The position numbers were made by a program, and so were the translations under genes. From Acidovorax sp. (GTDB lineage Bacteria > Pseudomonadota > Gammaproteobacteria > Burkholderiales > Burkholderiaceae_C), in contig NZ_JALEGG010000075.1 of assembly GCF_022763525.1 (NCBI RefSeq), positions 1-41,746 on the forward strand: a stretch of DNA of 41,746 bases. The letters are read 5' to 3'. Below the pieces are notes generated by a model, which was given only the letters and a program-made list of their open reading frames with translations, had not been told where the DNA came from and ran no database searches. Shown here piece after piece: positions 17,472 through 28,554 of this stretch (positions within the stretch are counted from its first letter, which is position 1; each line of letters begins with the position of its first letter).

Positions 17472-18635
17472 GTGAACCCCTCTCCCCGCATCGCCATGGT
17501 GGCGGGTGAAACCTCGGGCGACCTGCTGGCGGGCCTGCTGCTGGACGGCATGCAGGCCCATTGGCCGGGCCTGCAGTCCAGTGGAATCGGCGGCCCCCAG
17601 ATGCAACGCCGCGGGTTTGCCGCCTGGTGGCCCAGCGACAAGCTCGCCGTGCACGGCTACAGCATGGAAGTGCTGCGCCGGCTGCGGGAGCTGCTGCGTA
17701 TCCGCAAGCAACTGCGCGAACGGCTGCTCCGGGACCGGCCAGACGTCTTCATCGGCGTGGACGCGCCCGATTTCAATCTGGGGCTGGAGGCCGACCTGCG
17801 TGCGGCGGGCATCAAGACCGTGCACTTCGTTTGCCCGTCGATCTGGGCGTGGCGCGCAGATCGCGTGGAAAAAATCCGCCGCAGCGCAGACCACGTGCTG
17901 TGCATTTTTCCGTTCGAACCCGAGTTGCTGGCGCGCCATGGCATTGCAGCCACTTATGTAGGGCACCCGCTGGCAGGCGTGATTCCCATGGTGGCGGACC
18001 GCACCGCGGCGCGTGCGGGGCTGGGGCTTGCAGACAGCGACGAAGTGCTCGCCATCCTGCCGGGCAGCCGATCTTCGGAGATCCAGTACATCGCCCCACC
18101 GTTTTTTGAGGCTGCAGCGCTTATCCGACAAGCGCGGCCGGCTATCAAATTGATAGTACCTGCCGTGCCCGCACTGCGTGAGCGCATCGAGCAGGCGGCC
18201 GTGGCTGCGGGCTTGGGCGGAGTGGTGCAGATCGTGGCGGGGCAGTCCCATGCGGTGCTCGCTGCGTGCGATGCGACGCTGATCGCCAGCGGCACTGCAA
18301 CGCTGGAGGCCGCCTTGTTCAAGCGTCCGATGGTCATCGGCTACCACATGCACCCCTTGAGCTGGTGGCTGATGCGCCGCAAGCAACTGCAGCCCTGGGT
18401 GGGCTTGCCCAACATCCTGTGCGGCGATTTCGTGGTGCCCGAGCTCATCCAGGATGCGGCCACCCCGCAGGCATTGTGCGCCGCCACGCTGCAGTGGCTG
18501 GATGCGCGCCAGAACGAGCCTGCCAAAATCACCGCCCTGGAGCAGCGCTTTACGGCGTTGCATGAAAGCCTGCTGCGCAACACTCCTCAACTGGCTGCCG
18601 ATGCGATCCAGAAAATCCTCCAACCGAGTGCCTGA
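17472..18635 (+). CDS. lpxB: Lipid-A-disaccharide synthase
   Basis: The 387-residue glycosyltransferase (GT19) joins UDP-diacylglucosamine and lipid X to form the lipid A disaccharide at the inner membrane. Conserved blocks: [16 protein letters not shown] at the N-terminus, [57 protein letters not shown] and the C-terminal [22 protein letters not shown] 17472 is chosen because it begins the family N-terminus just after the lpxA stop. Repeat copy D encodes residues 216-228 ([13 protein letters not shown]), in the stretch matching E. coli AQLLRQTYPDLEIVVP without a gap. Its end overlaps the probable rnhB start. Confidence 0.96.
   Translation: MNPSPRIAMVAGETSGDLLAGLLLDGMQAHWPGLQSSGIGGPQMQRRGFAAWWPSDKLAVHGYSMEVLRRLRELLRIRKQLRERLLRDRPDVFIGVDAPDFNLGLEADLRAAGIKTVHFVCPSIWAWRADRVEKIRRSADHVLCIFPFEPELLARHGIAATYVGHPLAGVIPMVADRTAARAGLGLADSDEVLAILPGSRSSEIQYIAPPFFEAAALIRQARPAIKLIVPAVPALRERIEQAAVAAGLGGVVQIVAGQSHAVLAACDATLIASGTATLEAALFKRPMVIGYHMHPLSWWLMRRKQLQPWVGLPNILCGDFVVPELIQDAATPQALCAATLQWLDARQNEPAKITALEQRFTALHESLLRNTPQLAADAIQKILQPSA
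18117..18156 (+). repeat. Twin-hairpin dispersed repeat, copy D (inside lpxB)
   Basis: GCGCTT/AAGCGC pair perfectly around ATCCGAC, and the second hairpin CTAT/ATAG is intact with the spacer CAAATTG. The flank GAGGCTGCA fits the family. The middle reads CGGCCGG instead of CAAGCAG. The copy starts on a codon boundary (phase 0) and encodes [13 protein letters not shown]. Confidence 0.8.
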
Positions 18636-19233
18636 GCAAGCTTGCCTGCCCTGGCATCCGCCGGGCCTGGTGGCGGGCGTGGATGAAGCGGGCCGTGGCC
18701 CCCTGGCGGGCCCCGTAGTGGCCGCCGCCGTCATCCTGGACGACCTGCACCCGATTGCCGGGCTGGCAGATTCCAAGAAGCTCACGCCAGCTCGCCGCGA
18801 AAAGCTCTATGACGAGATCCGTGCCAAGGCGCTGTGCTGCAGCATTGCCGAAGCCAGCGTGCAGGAGATCGACGAGCTGAACATCCTGCAGGCCACCTTG
18901 TTGGCCATGCGGCGCGCCGTCCTGGGGCTGCGGCTCAAACCGGTCATGGTGCTGGTCGATGGAAATCGGCTGCCCACGCTCGGCATTCAGTCCGAGGCCA
19001 TCGTCAAGGGCGATGCGCTGGTGCCGTCCATTTCTGCGGCGTCCATTCTGGCCAAGGTGCACCGCGACCGCTGGTGCGCACAGGTGCACGAAGAATTTCC
19101 GCAGTACGGATTTGCCGGCCACAAAGGCTACGGCACTGCGGTGCACATGGCTGCCTTGCGCGAGCACGGTGCCTGCGTGTACCACCGGCGCTCGTTTGCG
19201 CCGGTGGCCGAAAGCCTCCAAGCCGCGGCCTGA
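18628..19233 (+). CDS. rnhB: Ribonuclease HII
   Basis: The 201-residue nuclease removes RNA from RNA-DNA hybrids, including single misincorporated ribonucleotides. The catalytic motif [19 protein letters not shown] carries the first Asp-Glu pair; [19 protein letters not shown]-type VLVDGNRLP and [14 protein letters not shown] give the other active-site regions. GTG at 18628 ([13 protein letters not shown]) is chosen as start because it gives normal length; it overlaps the lpxB end by 8 nt, and ATG 18601 is the alternative. It follows lpxB as in many proteobacteria. Confidence 0.94.
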   Translation: MPEQACLPWHPPGLVAGVDEAGRGPLAGPVVAAAVILDDLHPIAGLADSKKLTPARREKLYDEIRAKALCCSIAEASVQEIDELNILQATLLAMRRAVLGLRLKPVMVLVDGNRLPTLGIQSEAIVKGDALVPSISAASILAKVHRDRWCAQVHEEFPQYGFAGHKGYGTAVHMAALREHGACVYHRRSFAPVAESLQAAA

Positions 19234-19239
19234 TCCTCC

Positions 19240-20013
19240 ATGACCTCTCCTTCCCTCATCGCCATCCACTCCCGGGACAACCCGTTCGTGAAGGACCTGC
19301 GCCGCCTGGCGCAGGACACCACGGCGTACCGCAAGCAGGGGCGCGTCTGGCTGGAGGGCGACCACCTCTGCCGCGCGGCACTGGAGCGCGGCCAACGTCC
19401 TGCCGTGGCGGTGTTTGCAGAGTCTTTTTGGCCTCAAGCGCAGACAGAATGGGCGCAAGCAGCTACTAAAACCATAGTGCTCGCCGATGCCTTGTTTGCC
19501 GACATCAGCGGGCTGGAATCCCCGGCCCGCATGGGCTTCATCCTCGATCTGCCCGCATCCAGCGCTTTGCAACCCAGTGCAGCCACCGTGGTGCTCGATC
19601 GTGTGCAGGACGCCGGCAATGTCGGCTCCATCCTGCGCAGCGCGTCGGCGTTCGGCTTCCGGCAGGTGGTGGCGGTCAAGGGAAGCGCGGCCCTGTGGTC
19701 ATCCAAGGTGCTGCGGGCGGGCATGGGCGCGCACTTTGCACTGGATCTGATCGAGGGCGTCGAACATGCGGCGGTGGGGTCGCTGGCGGTCCCGTTGCTG
19801 GTGACCAGCTCGCACGCCGGCGACTGGCTGCATCGTGCCACCTTGCCCTGGCCCTGCGCCTGGGTACTGGGGCATGAGGGGCAGGGGGTGTCACCCGCGC
19901 TGGAAGCGCGCGCTGCCCTGCGCATCCGCATCGCGCAGCCGGGCGGGGAGGAGTCCCTGAACGTCGCTGCGGCCGCGGCCATCTGCCTGCATGCCAGCGG
20001 TGCGGCGCGCTAG
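19240..20013 (+). CDS. TrmH/SpoU-family RNA 2'-O-methyltransferase
   Basis: The 257-residue protein is a SPOUT methyltransferase that modifies a ribose 2'-OH in rRNA or tRNA with S-adenosylmethionine. The N-terminal substrate-binding part covers about 1-105. The catalytic knot has motif 1 DRVQDAGNVGSILRSASAFG, motif 2 VLGHEGQGVSPAL and motif 3 IAQPGGEESLNVAAAAAICLH. It starts 6 nt after rnhB and is the last gene of the plus-strand block. The RNA target cannot be named from sequence. Repeat copy E encodes residues 67-79 (AQTEWAQAATKTI) in the linker between domains. Confidence 0.9.
   Translation: MTSPSLIAIHSRDNPFVKDLRRLAQDTTAYRKQGRVWLEGDHLCRAALERGQRPAVAVFAESFWPQAQTEWAQAATKTIVLADALFADISGLESPARMGFILDLPASSALQPSAATVVLDRVQDAGNVGSILRSASAFGFRQVVAVKGSAALWSSKVLRAGMGAHFALDLIEGVEHAAVGSLAVPLLVTSSHAGDWLHRATLPWPCAWVLGHEGQGVSPALEARAALRIRIAQPGGEESLNVAAAAAICLHASGAAR
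19438..19477 (+). repeat. Twin-hairpin dispersed repeat, copy E (inside the RNA methyltransferase gene)
   Basis: The flank TTTTTGGCCTCAA and the block GGGCGCAAGCAGCTA match consensus; GCGC/GCGC of the first hairpin is kept, and the second hairpin ends CATAG. Starts on a codon boundary (phase 0) and encodes AQTEWAQAATKTI, sharing WAQAA with copy F. Confidence 0.8.
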
Positions 20014-20020
20014 CTTTGAC

Positions 20021-20047
20021 GGCGGACTGCGATGAGTGCGGTCCGCC
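20021..20047. terminator. Hairpin between convergent genes, possible bidirectional terminator
   Basis: GGCGGAC (20021-20027) pairs perfectly with GTCCGCC (20041-20047) in the 49-nt gap between the methyltransferase stop and the stop of the minus-strand gene. There is no T-run on either side, so the terminator call rests on position and stem only. Confidence 0.35.
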
Positions 20048-20062
20048 TGGATGAGGCGCTTG

Positions 20063-20878
20063 TTACTGGTTGCGCAAGAACTGGCGCACGAAATCGTCCT
20101 GATTGGGCGCATCCTTTTCCGTGGCGAAGACCACTTGCTGGCCTTCCACGCGGATCTTCAACTGCGGCGCGAACTTGCATTGCACCTGGCCCAAACCAGC
20201 CGCAGTGGGCTTGAAAGCGGGTGTGTTGCGGCACATGGATTCCAGTTGCGAGGCGACCACGCCGCAAAAGCTGCCAATGCTCAAGGTCTGGAGCTTTTCG
20301 TCGTCAATCGTGGCCCAGTCCACCGTGGTTTTCACGGGAGTGCCGCAGGCTGTGGTGGCGTCCTGGTCGGCTTTGGCCAGGTCTGCCTGGATGCCGGCCA
20401 GGCGCTTGTTGCGGTCAAAGCGGGCCAGCTTTTCCTGGACACCCTGCTTCTGCTGGCGTTCGTAGCTTGCCTGCAGATCTGCCACCTTGAACGCCTTGCT
20501 TTTGTCTTCGTGAAAGGCCAGTGCCACGCCGTCACGCTTGCCCGGCAGGTAGACGACATACTGTTCATCCGATCGGTACGGGCTTCTCTGCTTGTGCAGC
20601 AGCCCGTAGCTGCGGCCATCAATGCGGGTGGAGTAGACCTCGCGCGCTGACCCCGACGTTTCCAGGTTGGCCAGGAAGACGACCTGGTCGATGGGGTCGT
20701 TGATGCCACTCACGCGCACCAGAGCCTGCTTGCCATCCGCACTGGGGGCCACAACCACCTCCATGCCTTGGGGTGCCACAAAGACCTGAGGGTACTTGGC
20801 GAGTTCCAGGGCGTGGGCAGCGAGGGTGGCAGCCAAGCCAGCCACGGCCAGGGCGAAGGGGCGAATGATTGCGCGCAT
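20063..20878 (-). CDS. Secreted/periplasmic protein of unknown function
   Basis: The 271-residue protein is not recognised. A signal peptide is likely at residues 1-23 (MRAIIRPFALAVAGLAATLA then AHA). The body begins LELAKYPQVFVAPQGMEVVVAP. A charged helical stretch at about 130-170 (YERQQKQGVQEKLARFDRNK) could be a coiled coil. Four cysteines in the C-terminal half (TTACGTP, GSFCGVV, ESMCRNT, VQCKFAP) could form two periplasmic disulphides. It converges on the RNA methyltransferase and is divergent from carA. Codon use looks like its neighbours, with no sign of recent transfer. Confidence 0.8.
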   Translation of the reverse strand: MRAIIRPFALAVAGLAATLAAHALELAKYPQVFVAPQGMEVVVAPSADGKQALVRVSGINDPIDQVVFLANLETSGSAREVYSTRIDGRSYGLLHKQRSPYRSDEQYVVYLPGKRDGVALAFHEDKSKAFKVADLQASYERQQKQGVQEKLARFDRNKRLAGIQADLAKADQDATTACGTPVKTTVDWATIDDEKLQTLSIGSFCGVVASQLESMCRNTPAFKPTAAGLGQVQCKFAPQLKIRVEGQQVVFATEKDAPNQDDFVRQFLRNQ

Positions 20879-20977
20879 TGGAAGCAGTCTCTTGAATATG
20901 GTTGAAATGAACCGGGTGGTGAAGGTAAATTGCCGGGCAGTCTAGGTGCGCGGTGATGCCTGGAGACGGTTGGAACA

Positions 20978-21004
20978 CTTGCTTACGTAACAAGGTTATG
21001 CAAG
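20978..21004. promoter_or_regulatory. Possible operator upstream of the carA promoter
   Basis: CTTGC and GCAAG form an inverted repeat flanking the perfect 8-bp palindrome TTACGTAA. It ends 8 nt before the proposed carA -35 box. Symmetry and position suggest a protein-binding site, but no known ArgR, PurR or other consensus was matched with confidence. Confidence 0.3.
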
Positions 21005-21012
21005 CTCTGCAT

Positions 21013-21043
21013 TTGGTGCAGTAAGACTGGCGAAGGGTATAAT
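21013..21043 (+). promoter_or_regulatory. Sigma-70 promoter for carA
   Basis: A perfect -10 TATAAT lies at 21038-21043. The best -35 is TTGGTG at 21013-21018, spaced 19 nt, longer than ideal. The start point would be near 21050, leaving a leader of about 130 nt before the carA GTG. Confidence 0.65.
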
Positions 21044-21113
21044 CGGGAGCTTTTCTCGCAACAGCGTCGCCCGACCGCACCCAAAGCAACAACCCATCTG
21101 AGAGCAGCCACCC

Positions 21114-21142
21114 CCACTTGTGTACGTCACGCGTACGAGTGG
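21114..21142 (+). promoter_or_regulatory. Hairpin in the carA leader
   Basis: CCACT (21114-21118) pairs with AGTGG (21138-21142), and inside it GTACG (21122-21126) pairs with CGTAC (21132-21136) around a 5-nt loop. It lies 30 nt before the carA ribosome binding site. It has no T-run, so an attenuator role is only a possibility. Confidence 0.4.
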
Positions 21143-21182
21143 ACTGCAGGCGCCGGGCGACCGTAACCATCCGGAGAACCCA

Positions 21183-22355
21183 GTGCTTTTGTCTCTACAG
21201 GGAACCTTCCCGCCCGCCATCCTGGCGCTCGCAGACGGCACGGTCTTTATCGGCAATTCGATCGGTGCCACCGGCACCACCGTCGGCGAAGTGGTGTTCA
21301 ACACCGCCATCACCGGCTACCAGGAAATCCTCACCGACCCCAGCTACTGCCAGCAGATCGTCACGTTGACGTATCCGCACATCGGCAACTACGGCGTCAA
21401 TGGCGAAGATATCGAAGCCGAGAAGGTCCATGCCGCAGGCCTCATCGTCAAAGACCTGCCCCTCTTGGCCAGCAACTTCCGCTCCACGGAGACGCTCTCG
21501 CAGTACCTTGTGCGCGAGAACACGGTGGCGATTGCCAACATCGATACGCGCAAGCTGACCCGCCTGCTGCGCAGCAAGGGCGCACAAAACGGCGCGATCA
21601 TCGGCCTTGCCGCAGGGCAGGCTGTCACGCAGGCGCTCATTGACGAAGCCATCGCCAAAGCCAAAGCCGCCCCCAAGATGGCCGGGCTGGACCTGGCCCA
21701 GGTGGTGACCACGGCAGTGCGGTACGAGTGGACCCAGACCGAGTGGAAGCTGGGCTCCGGCTACGGTGAACTCGCGAAGCCGCAGTTCCATGTGGTCGCT
21801 TACGACTTCGGCGTGAAGAAGAACATCTTGCGTATGCTGGCCGAGCGCGGCTGCAAGGTCACTGTGGTGCCCGCCAAGACGCCCGCCGCCGACGTGCTCG
21901 CCCTGAACCCTGATGGCGTGTTCCTCTCCAACGGCCCTGGTGATCCAGAGCCCTGCGACTACGCCATTGCGGCCACCCGCACGATTGTGGACAGTGGCGT
22001 GCCGACCTTCGGCATCTGCCTGGGCCACCAGATCATGGCCCTGGCCGCAGGCGCCAAGACCTTCAAGATGACCCACAGCCACCACGGTGCCAACCACCCT
22101 GTGAAGGACCTGGACACTGGCCGTGTGAGCATCACCAGCCAGAACCACGGCTTTGCGGTGGATATGGAGTCGCTGCCTGCCAACCTGCGCGCCACGCACG
22201 TCAGTTTGTTCGACGGCACGCTGCAAGGGCTGGTTCACAAGGACAAGCCTGCGTTCTGCTTCCAGGGGCACCCTGAGGCGTCTCCTGGGCCGCACGACAT
22301 CGCCTATCTCTTTGACCGCTTCACCGATGCCATGCGCGCGGCGAAAGCCGGCTGA
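21183..22355 (+). CDS. carA: Carbamoyl-phosphate synthase small (glutaminase) subunit
   Basis: The 390-residue subunit hydrolyses glutamine and channels ammonia to CarB, making carbamoyl phosphate for arginine and pyrimidines. The N-terminal domain starts [19 protein letters not shown] and includes [20 protein letters not shown]. The class I amidotransferase domain has Cys279 in FGICLGHQ and His363/Glu365 in [13 protein letters not shown], a complete triad. The start is GTG 21183, preceded by CCGGAGAACCCA; the upstream extension of the frame is not supported. It is followed 21 nt later by an unknown gene and then carB. Confidence 0.97.
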   Translation: MLLSLQGTFPPAILALADGTVFIGNSIGATGTTVGEVVFNTAITGYQEILTDPSYCQQIVTLTYPHIGNYGVNGEDIEAEKVHAAGLIVKDLPLLASNFRSTETLSQYLVRENTVAIANIDTRKLTRLLRSKGAQNGAIIGLAAGQAVTQALIDEAIAKAKAAPKMAGLDLAQVVTTAVRYEWTQTEWKLGSGYGELAKPQFHVVAYDFGVKKNILRMLAERGCKVTVVPAKTPAADVLALNPDGVFLSNGPGDPEPCDYAIAATRTIVDSGVPTFGICLGHQIMALAAGAKTFKMTHSHHGANHPVKDLDTGRVSITSQNHGFAVDMESLPANLRATHVSLFDGTLQGLVHKDKPAFCFQGHPEASPGPHDIAYLFDRFTDAMRAAKAG

Positions 22356-22376
22356 GCCCCTGCAAGGAAAAGCACC

Positions 22377-22802
22377 ATGAAACTGTTCAGCTTTCCCCTT
22401 GCATCGCTCGAAAAGGCGATTCACAAGCGTGTCCTGACCCTGCCTTCGCCCCACAAGGAGTGGTTTGCGGAGCGTTGGGCCCAAAAGCCCTACAAAAAGG
22501 CATTTGTGGAGAACAAGGCCATGCCCTTGGTCACGCTGGTTGCCAAGGGCAAGACCATGGACGACGCTGCGTTTGCAGAGCTGCTGCAAGAGTGGGAAGT
22601 GACGTTTTATGACGCGGAAGAAGAGGTCCTGCGCCCGCTGATCCAGGGCGATGGCCTGCTGCAGCTGATGCAGAAAAACCTTCCCGCCGAACGGGCTGAG
22701 GCGCTGCTCGCCAAGCTGGCAACGCGGCGCTCCACCGCTGCGGACGCAGCCGCCTCCGTACCGCCCCTCCCATCACCGGCAGCCGAACCCACGATCGACT
22801 GA
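22377..22802 (+). CDS. Uncharacterised 141-residue protein between carA and carB
   Basis: This protein was not recognised. It starts with ATG after AAGGAAA, 21 nt after carA, and ends 10 nt before carB, so it is almost surely translated within the carAB mRNA. There is no signal peptide or membrane segment. The body (about 1-115) is charged and probably helical, with [20 protein letters not shown] and [21 protein letters not shown] as its most distinctive parts. The last 25 residues are an Ala/Pro-rich tail ([15 protein letters not shown]). No cysteine or nucleotide motif is visible. A role in carbamoyl phosphate synthesis is guessed only from position. Confidence 0.85.
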   Translation: MKLFSFPLASLEKAIHKRVLTLPSPHKEWFAERWAQKPYKKAFVENKAMPLVTLVAKGKTMDDAAFAELLQEWEVTFYDAEEEVLRPLIQGDGLLQLMQKNLPAERAEALLAKLATRRSTAADAAASVPPLPSPAAEPTID

Positions 22803-22812
22803 TCGACGCACC

Positions 22813-26058
<3,246 letters not shown>

Positions 26059-26096
26059 ACCGTGTCAAAGGCGGCATAATCTGCCCTTGACCAGAC

Positions 26097-26130
26097 ACCG
26101 CCGCGCGGCAACGTGCGGCGGTTTCGTTTT
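26097..26130 (+). terminator. Strong hairpin terminator after carB
   Basis: An 11-bp stem (26097-26107 with 26112-26122; one G-U pair) is closed by the tetraloop GCAA and followed by TTTCGTTTT. It ends 64 nt after the carB stop and probably ends the carA-orf-carB transcript. A weak -10-like CATAAT lies just before it at 26075-26080. Confidence 0.75.
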
Positions 26131-26144
26131 GTAGACTCACTGTT

Positions 26145-26169
26145 TTGCGCCGTGCCCGCATGGGCGCAA
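26145..26169 (+). promoter_or_regulatory. Second hairpin in the carB-greA gap
   Basis: TTGCGCC (26145-26151) pairs perfectly with GGCGCAA (26163-26169) around an 11-nt loop. It is the middle of three hairpins before greA. Confidence 0.4.
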
Positions 26170-26182
26170 CAGGGTGACTGAT

Positions 26183-26216
26183 CGGTGGAAGTGCTTTTCG
26201 GCGCTTTCACCGTTTT
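26183..26216 (+). promoter_or_regulatory. Terminator-like hairpin in the greA leader
   Basis: A 12-bp stem (26183-26194 with 26201-26212, including two G-U pairs) with a 6-nt loop is followed directly by four T. It ends 21 nt before the greA ATG. E. coli greA is known to have a terminated leader RNA (GraL); this could be an analogous attenuator, but sequence similarity to GraL is not claimed. Confidence 0.5.
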
Positions 26217-26237
26217 GACTTATGGAGACGCAACAAG

Positions 26238-26714
26238 ATGGCCACCATTCCCATTACCAAGCGCGGCGCTGAAATGCTCAAGGATGAGCTGCATCGCCTC
26301 AAGACCGTGGAACGCCCCGCGGTGATCGCCGCCATTGCCGAAGCTCGGGCCCAAGGCGACCTGAGCGAAAACGCCGACTACGACGCCGCGAAGGATCGGC
26401 AAGGGTTCATCGAGGGCCGCATCCAGGAAATCGAGGGCAAGCTCTCGGTGGCCCAGGTGATTGACCCGAGCGCGGTCGATGGCGGTGGCAAGGTGGTGTT
26501 TGGCGCGACTGTAGAGCTCGAAGACGAGGAGTCGGGCGATGCTGTGAAGTACCAGATCGTGGGTGAGGACGAAGCAGACCTCAAGCAAGGCCTCATCAAT
26601 ATCTCAAGTCCGATTGCGCGTGCGCTGATCGGCAAGGAAGAGGGCGACACGGCCGAGGTGCAGGCGCCCGGCGGGATTCGCCGCTACGAAATCGTGGCAG
26701 TCAGCTATCAGTGA
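26238..26714 (+). CDS. greA: Transcription elongation factor GreA
   Basis: The 158-residue factor inserts into the secondary channel of RNA polymerase and stimulates cleavage of backtracked RNA. The N-terminal coiled coil (about 1-75) carries the acidic tip in [19 protein letters not shown], with the catalytic Asp/Glu residues. The C-terminal FKBP-like domain contains [13 protein letters not shown] and [14 protein letters not shown] and ends in [10 protein letters not shown]. Length equals E. coli GreA. The ribosome binding site is GGAG, 10 nt before ATG. Its TGA overlaps a possible GTG start of the next gene. Confidence 0.97.
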   Translation: MATIPITKRGAEMLKDELHRLKTVERPAVIAAIAEARAQGDLSENADYDAAKDRQGFIEGRIQEIEGKLSVAQVIDPSAVDGGGKVVFGATVELEDEESGDAVKYQIVGEDEADLKQGLINISSPIARALIGKEEGDTAEVQAPGGIRRYEIVAVSYQ

Positions 26715-26728
26715 GCGTGGGGCAGGAC

Positions 26729-27178
26729 ATGCGCGATCGATTTCCCGTTCTGGTGGCAGCCCTCTGGTGGGGGAGCCTGACCACCATCGGGTTTCTGGTT
26801 GTGCCGCTGTTGTTTGCCCATCTTCCGTCCCCCATGGTGGCCGGCAACATGGCAGCGAAGCTGTTTGCCGCGCAGACATGGGTGTCCGTGGCATGTTGCC
26901 TGGCCTTGTTGCTTGTTTCAAGGCCAAAACAGGCTGTAGCGCAGTATCCATGGGCGCAAGCAGCTATGGTTTTCATACTGGGAGGCATGCTTCTGGCTTT
27001 GGCAACCCAGTTCGGAGTGGCGCCGCGGATCGTGGCGCGCCAGGATCTGCGCCTGTGGCACAGCGTGGGAACGCTGATGTATGCGCTGCAGTGGTGTTGT
27101 GCGCTGGCGGTGTTTTGGCACACGCTGCGCCACGATTCGGATCCAGAGCCATCCGAGAGCCAACCCACAGCCGGTTGA
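26729..27178 (+). CDS. DUF4149-type small membrane protein
   Basis: The 149-residue protein resembles the DUF4149 (TMEM205-like) family found after greA in Burkholderiales; no biochemical role is known to me. Four hydrophobic segments are visible: about 8-28 (ALWWGSLTTIGFLVVPLLF), 45-62, 80-97 (MVFILGGMLLALATQ) and 115-135. Conserved residues include the FLVVPLLFAHLPSP loop and AAKLFAAQTW. ATG 26729 gives the usual N-terminus (MRDRFPVL) after GGCAGGAC; GTG 26711, overlapping the greA stop as GTGA, is the alternative. Repeat copy F encodes residues 71-83 (AQYPWAQAAMVFI), between the second and third membrane helices. Confidence 0.82.
   Translation: MRDRFPVLVAALWWGSLTTIGFLVVPLLFAHLPSPMVAGNMAAKLFAAQTWVSVACCLALLLVSRPKQAVAQYPWAQAAMVFILGGMLLALATQFGVAPRIVARQDLRLWHSVGTLMYALQWCCALAVFWHTLRHDSDPEPSESQPTAG
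26939..26978 (+). repeat. Twin-hairpin dispersed repeat, copy F (inside the DUF4149 gene)
   Basis: The block ATCCATGGGCGCAAGCAG is close to consensus; GCGC/GCGC of the first hairpin remains. The second hairpin is damaged at its last base (CATAC for ATAG). The flank AGGCTGTA fits the family. It starts on a codon boundary (phase 0) and encodes AQYPWAQAAMVFI. Confidence 0.8.
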
Positions 27179-27202
27179 GGCTGGGCTGCACGGAGGGGGC
27201 GC

Positions 27203-27979
27203 TTACTCGTGCCAGTGTTCTGCCACCCAGGTGGCAGGTCGGATATAGCGGAACCTGCGGTTGCGCCGCCCCGCCAGTGCGTCGGGCGGGTTGCATTCCC
27301 CATGAAAGATCACGATGCGGGCGCCAGGCGGCACGAACGGTGCCCGCCAGTAGTTCGTGGGCCAGGGAGGGATTCCGTGGTATTTGAAGCTCGGGCACCA
27401 CTCGGTCGGCCAATACTGCAGCTTGCCCTGCCGGTGCAGAAAGTCTGAAAGATAGGCCTGTTCGTTGCGAAACCGGGCACGGATTTCAGCGAAGTGGGAG
27501 CGGAAATACGCAAGGACATCCGGGTGCGCGCCGAGTTCGAAGCGGTACACCGACGAATTGCCTGTGATGCGCCAGGGCCGCTTGTAGTCGTGGATGATCA
27601 GGAATTCGCCGGGGCGAGTGAAGAAATCGTCCAGGCTGCCCGTGATGACCACATCCACGTCCAGGAACAGGGCAGTGCCCTTCAGGCCATGCAGATCCTG
27701 GGTGAACGTGGCGAGTTTGGTCCAGCCGCGTTCAGGGATGCCGGGCGGCAGATCCAGCGGCGGAATCGGCAGGCACCGCACTTCGCTGCGGATGCCCGTG
27801 CTGTCGTCCGTCAGGCAGATGAACGAAAAGTCGCCGCTCAGGTGCCTGCGCACCATCGCGTATAGCCGATTGACATACTCGGGACCATACTTGGTACCCC
27901 ACTTCATGCAAAGGATGTGGCGGGCAGGGGCCGCTTGGGCGGACGCTGCAGGCGCTGCGGAATCCGACTCCGGGCGCAT
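27203..27979 (-). CDS. Putative glycosyltransferase (GT-A type, DxD motif)
   Basis: The 258-residue protein looks like a GT-A glycosyltransferase. The LFLDVDVVITGSLDDFF segment holds the metal-binding DxD at 107-109; FSFICLTDDSTGI and RGWTKLATFTQDL upstream resemble GT8-type nucleotide-sugar sites. The C-terminus has the probable HGECNPPDAL loop (GT8 proteins have a C-terminal His motif here). No membrane segment or signal peptide is seen, so it is likely cytoplasmic. Its ATG shares one base with the stop of the YhbY gene (TGATG), so the two are coupled. Donor and acceptor are unknown; it could modify a surface sugar. Confidence 0.78.
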   Translation of the reverse strand: MRPESDSAAPAASAQAAPARHILCMKWGTKYGPEYVNRLYAMVRRHLSGDFSFICLTDDSTGIRSEVRCLPIPPLDLPPGIPERGWTKLATFTQDLHGLKGTALFLDVDVVITGSLDDFFTRPGEFLIIHDYKRPWRITGNSSVYRFELGAHPDVLAYFRSHFAEIRARFRNEQAYLSDFLHRQGKLQYWPTEWCPSFKYHGIPPWPTNYWRAPFVPPGARIVIFHGECNPPDALAGRRNRRFRYIRPATWVAEHWHE

Positions 27980-28452
27980 CAGTCGGCCTGGCGCTTCTTG
28001 ATGGATTTTTGCTTGGGCTTGGCGCGCTTGATCTGGCCGCCCGAGGTAAGGCGCTGGTTACCCAGCACGCGCAGTTGTTTGATCTCTGGCCGTTGGCCGC
28101 CCCGCTTGCTGAACTTGAGCACCTTGACGTCGCGTGGGCCGGGCATGCGGTCCTCGTCCACGGCGCGTTGCTTGGCCGGCTGGGGCCTCCATAGCACGAG
28201 CAGTTTGCCAATGTGCTGGATGGGGGCGGCATTGAGATCGGCGGCGATCTGCTGGTACATCAGTTCCCGGGCTGAGCGGTCGTCGTTGAATACACGCACC
28301 TTGATCAAGCCATGGGCGTTGAGCGCGGCGTCAATTTCCTTCTTGACGGCGGGCGTGAGGCCATCGCCACCAATCAGGACAACCGGGTCCAGGTGGTGGG
28401 CGTTGGCGCGGTGTTCCCGGCGCTCGGCGGGAGTCAGTTGAATTTGGGGCAT
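27979..28452 (-). CDS. yhbY: YhbY-family (CRS1-YhbY domain) RNA-binding protein
   Basis: The 157-residue protein contains a CRS1-YhbY domain (about 1-98), a KH-like fold linked to assembly of the large ribosomal subunit. The N-terminus [20 protein letters not shown] and the loop [21 protein letters not shown] with the GxxG-like turn are diagnostic. E. coli YhbY is 97 residues; here a basic tail of about 60 residues is added, ending [16 protein letters not shown], likely an extra RNA contact. The start at 28452 gives the family N-terminus; the longer frame toward rlmE is rejected. Divergent from rlmE, another ribosome-assembly gene. Confidence 0.9.
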   Translation of the reverse strand: MPQIQLTPAERREHRANAHHLDPVVLIGGDGLTPAVKKEIDAALNAHGLIKVRVFNDDRSARELMYQQIAADLNAAPIQHIGKLLVLWRPQPAKQRAVDEDRMPGPRDVKVLKFSKRGGQRPEIKQLRVLGNQRLTSGGQIKRAKPKQKSIKKRQAD

Positions 28453-28457
28453 GGGCC

Positions 28458-28464
28458 GTATTAT
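28458..28464 (-). promoter_or_regulatory. -10 element for yhbY immediately before its start codon
   Basis: On the minus strand GATAAT (about 28459-28464) lies only about 6 nt from the yhbY ATG, with no good -35 at normal spacing. If used, transcription would start at or next to the ATG, giving a leaderless message. A plus-strand TTGAAT (28438) / TATTAT (28459) pair with a short 15-nt spacer overlaps it and could serve rlmE. Confidence 0.35.
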
Positions 28465-28554
28465 CCGCGGCCCATCGCATCGCGCCCTCATCGCGGGGGC
28501 GAAATCGCGGACATGCCCGGGGCCATGGCTGTCCTCAAGCGACAATGGAGGCGT

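Larger units (their letters stand above)
20879..21182. other. 304-nt divergent control region between the secreted-protein gene and carA
   Basis: No gene is seen in this stretch. It holds an inverted repeat CTTGC (20978-20982) / GCAAG (21000-21004) enclosing the palindrome TTACGTAA (20983-20990), the carA promoter at 21013-21043, and a leader hairpin at 21114-21142. No convincing minus-strand promoter for the secreted-protein gene was found; a CATATT-like box near 20897 is weak. Confidence 0.5.
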
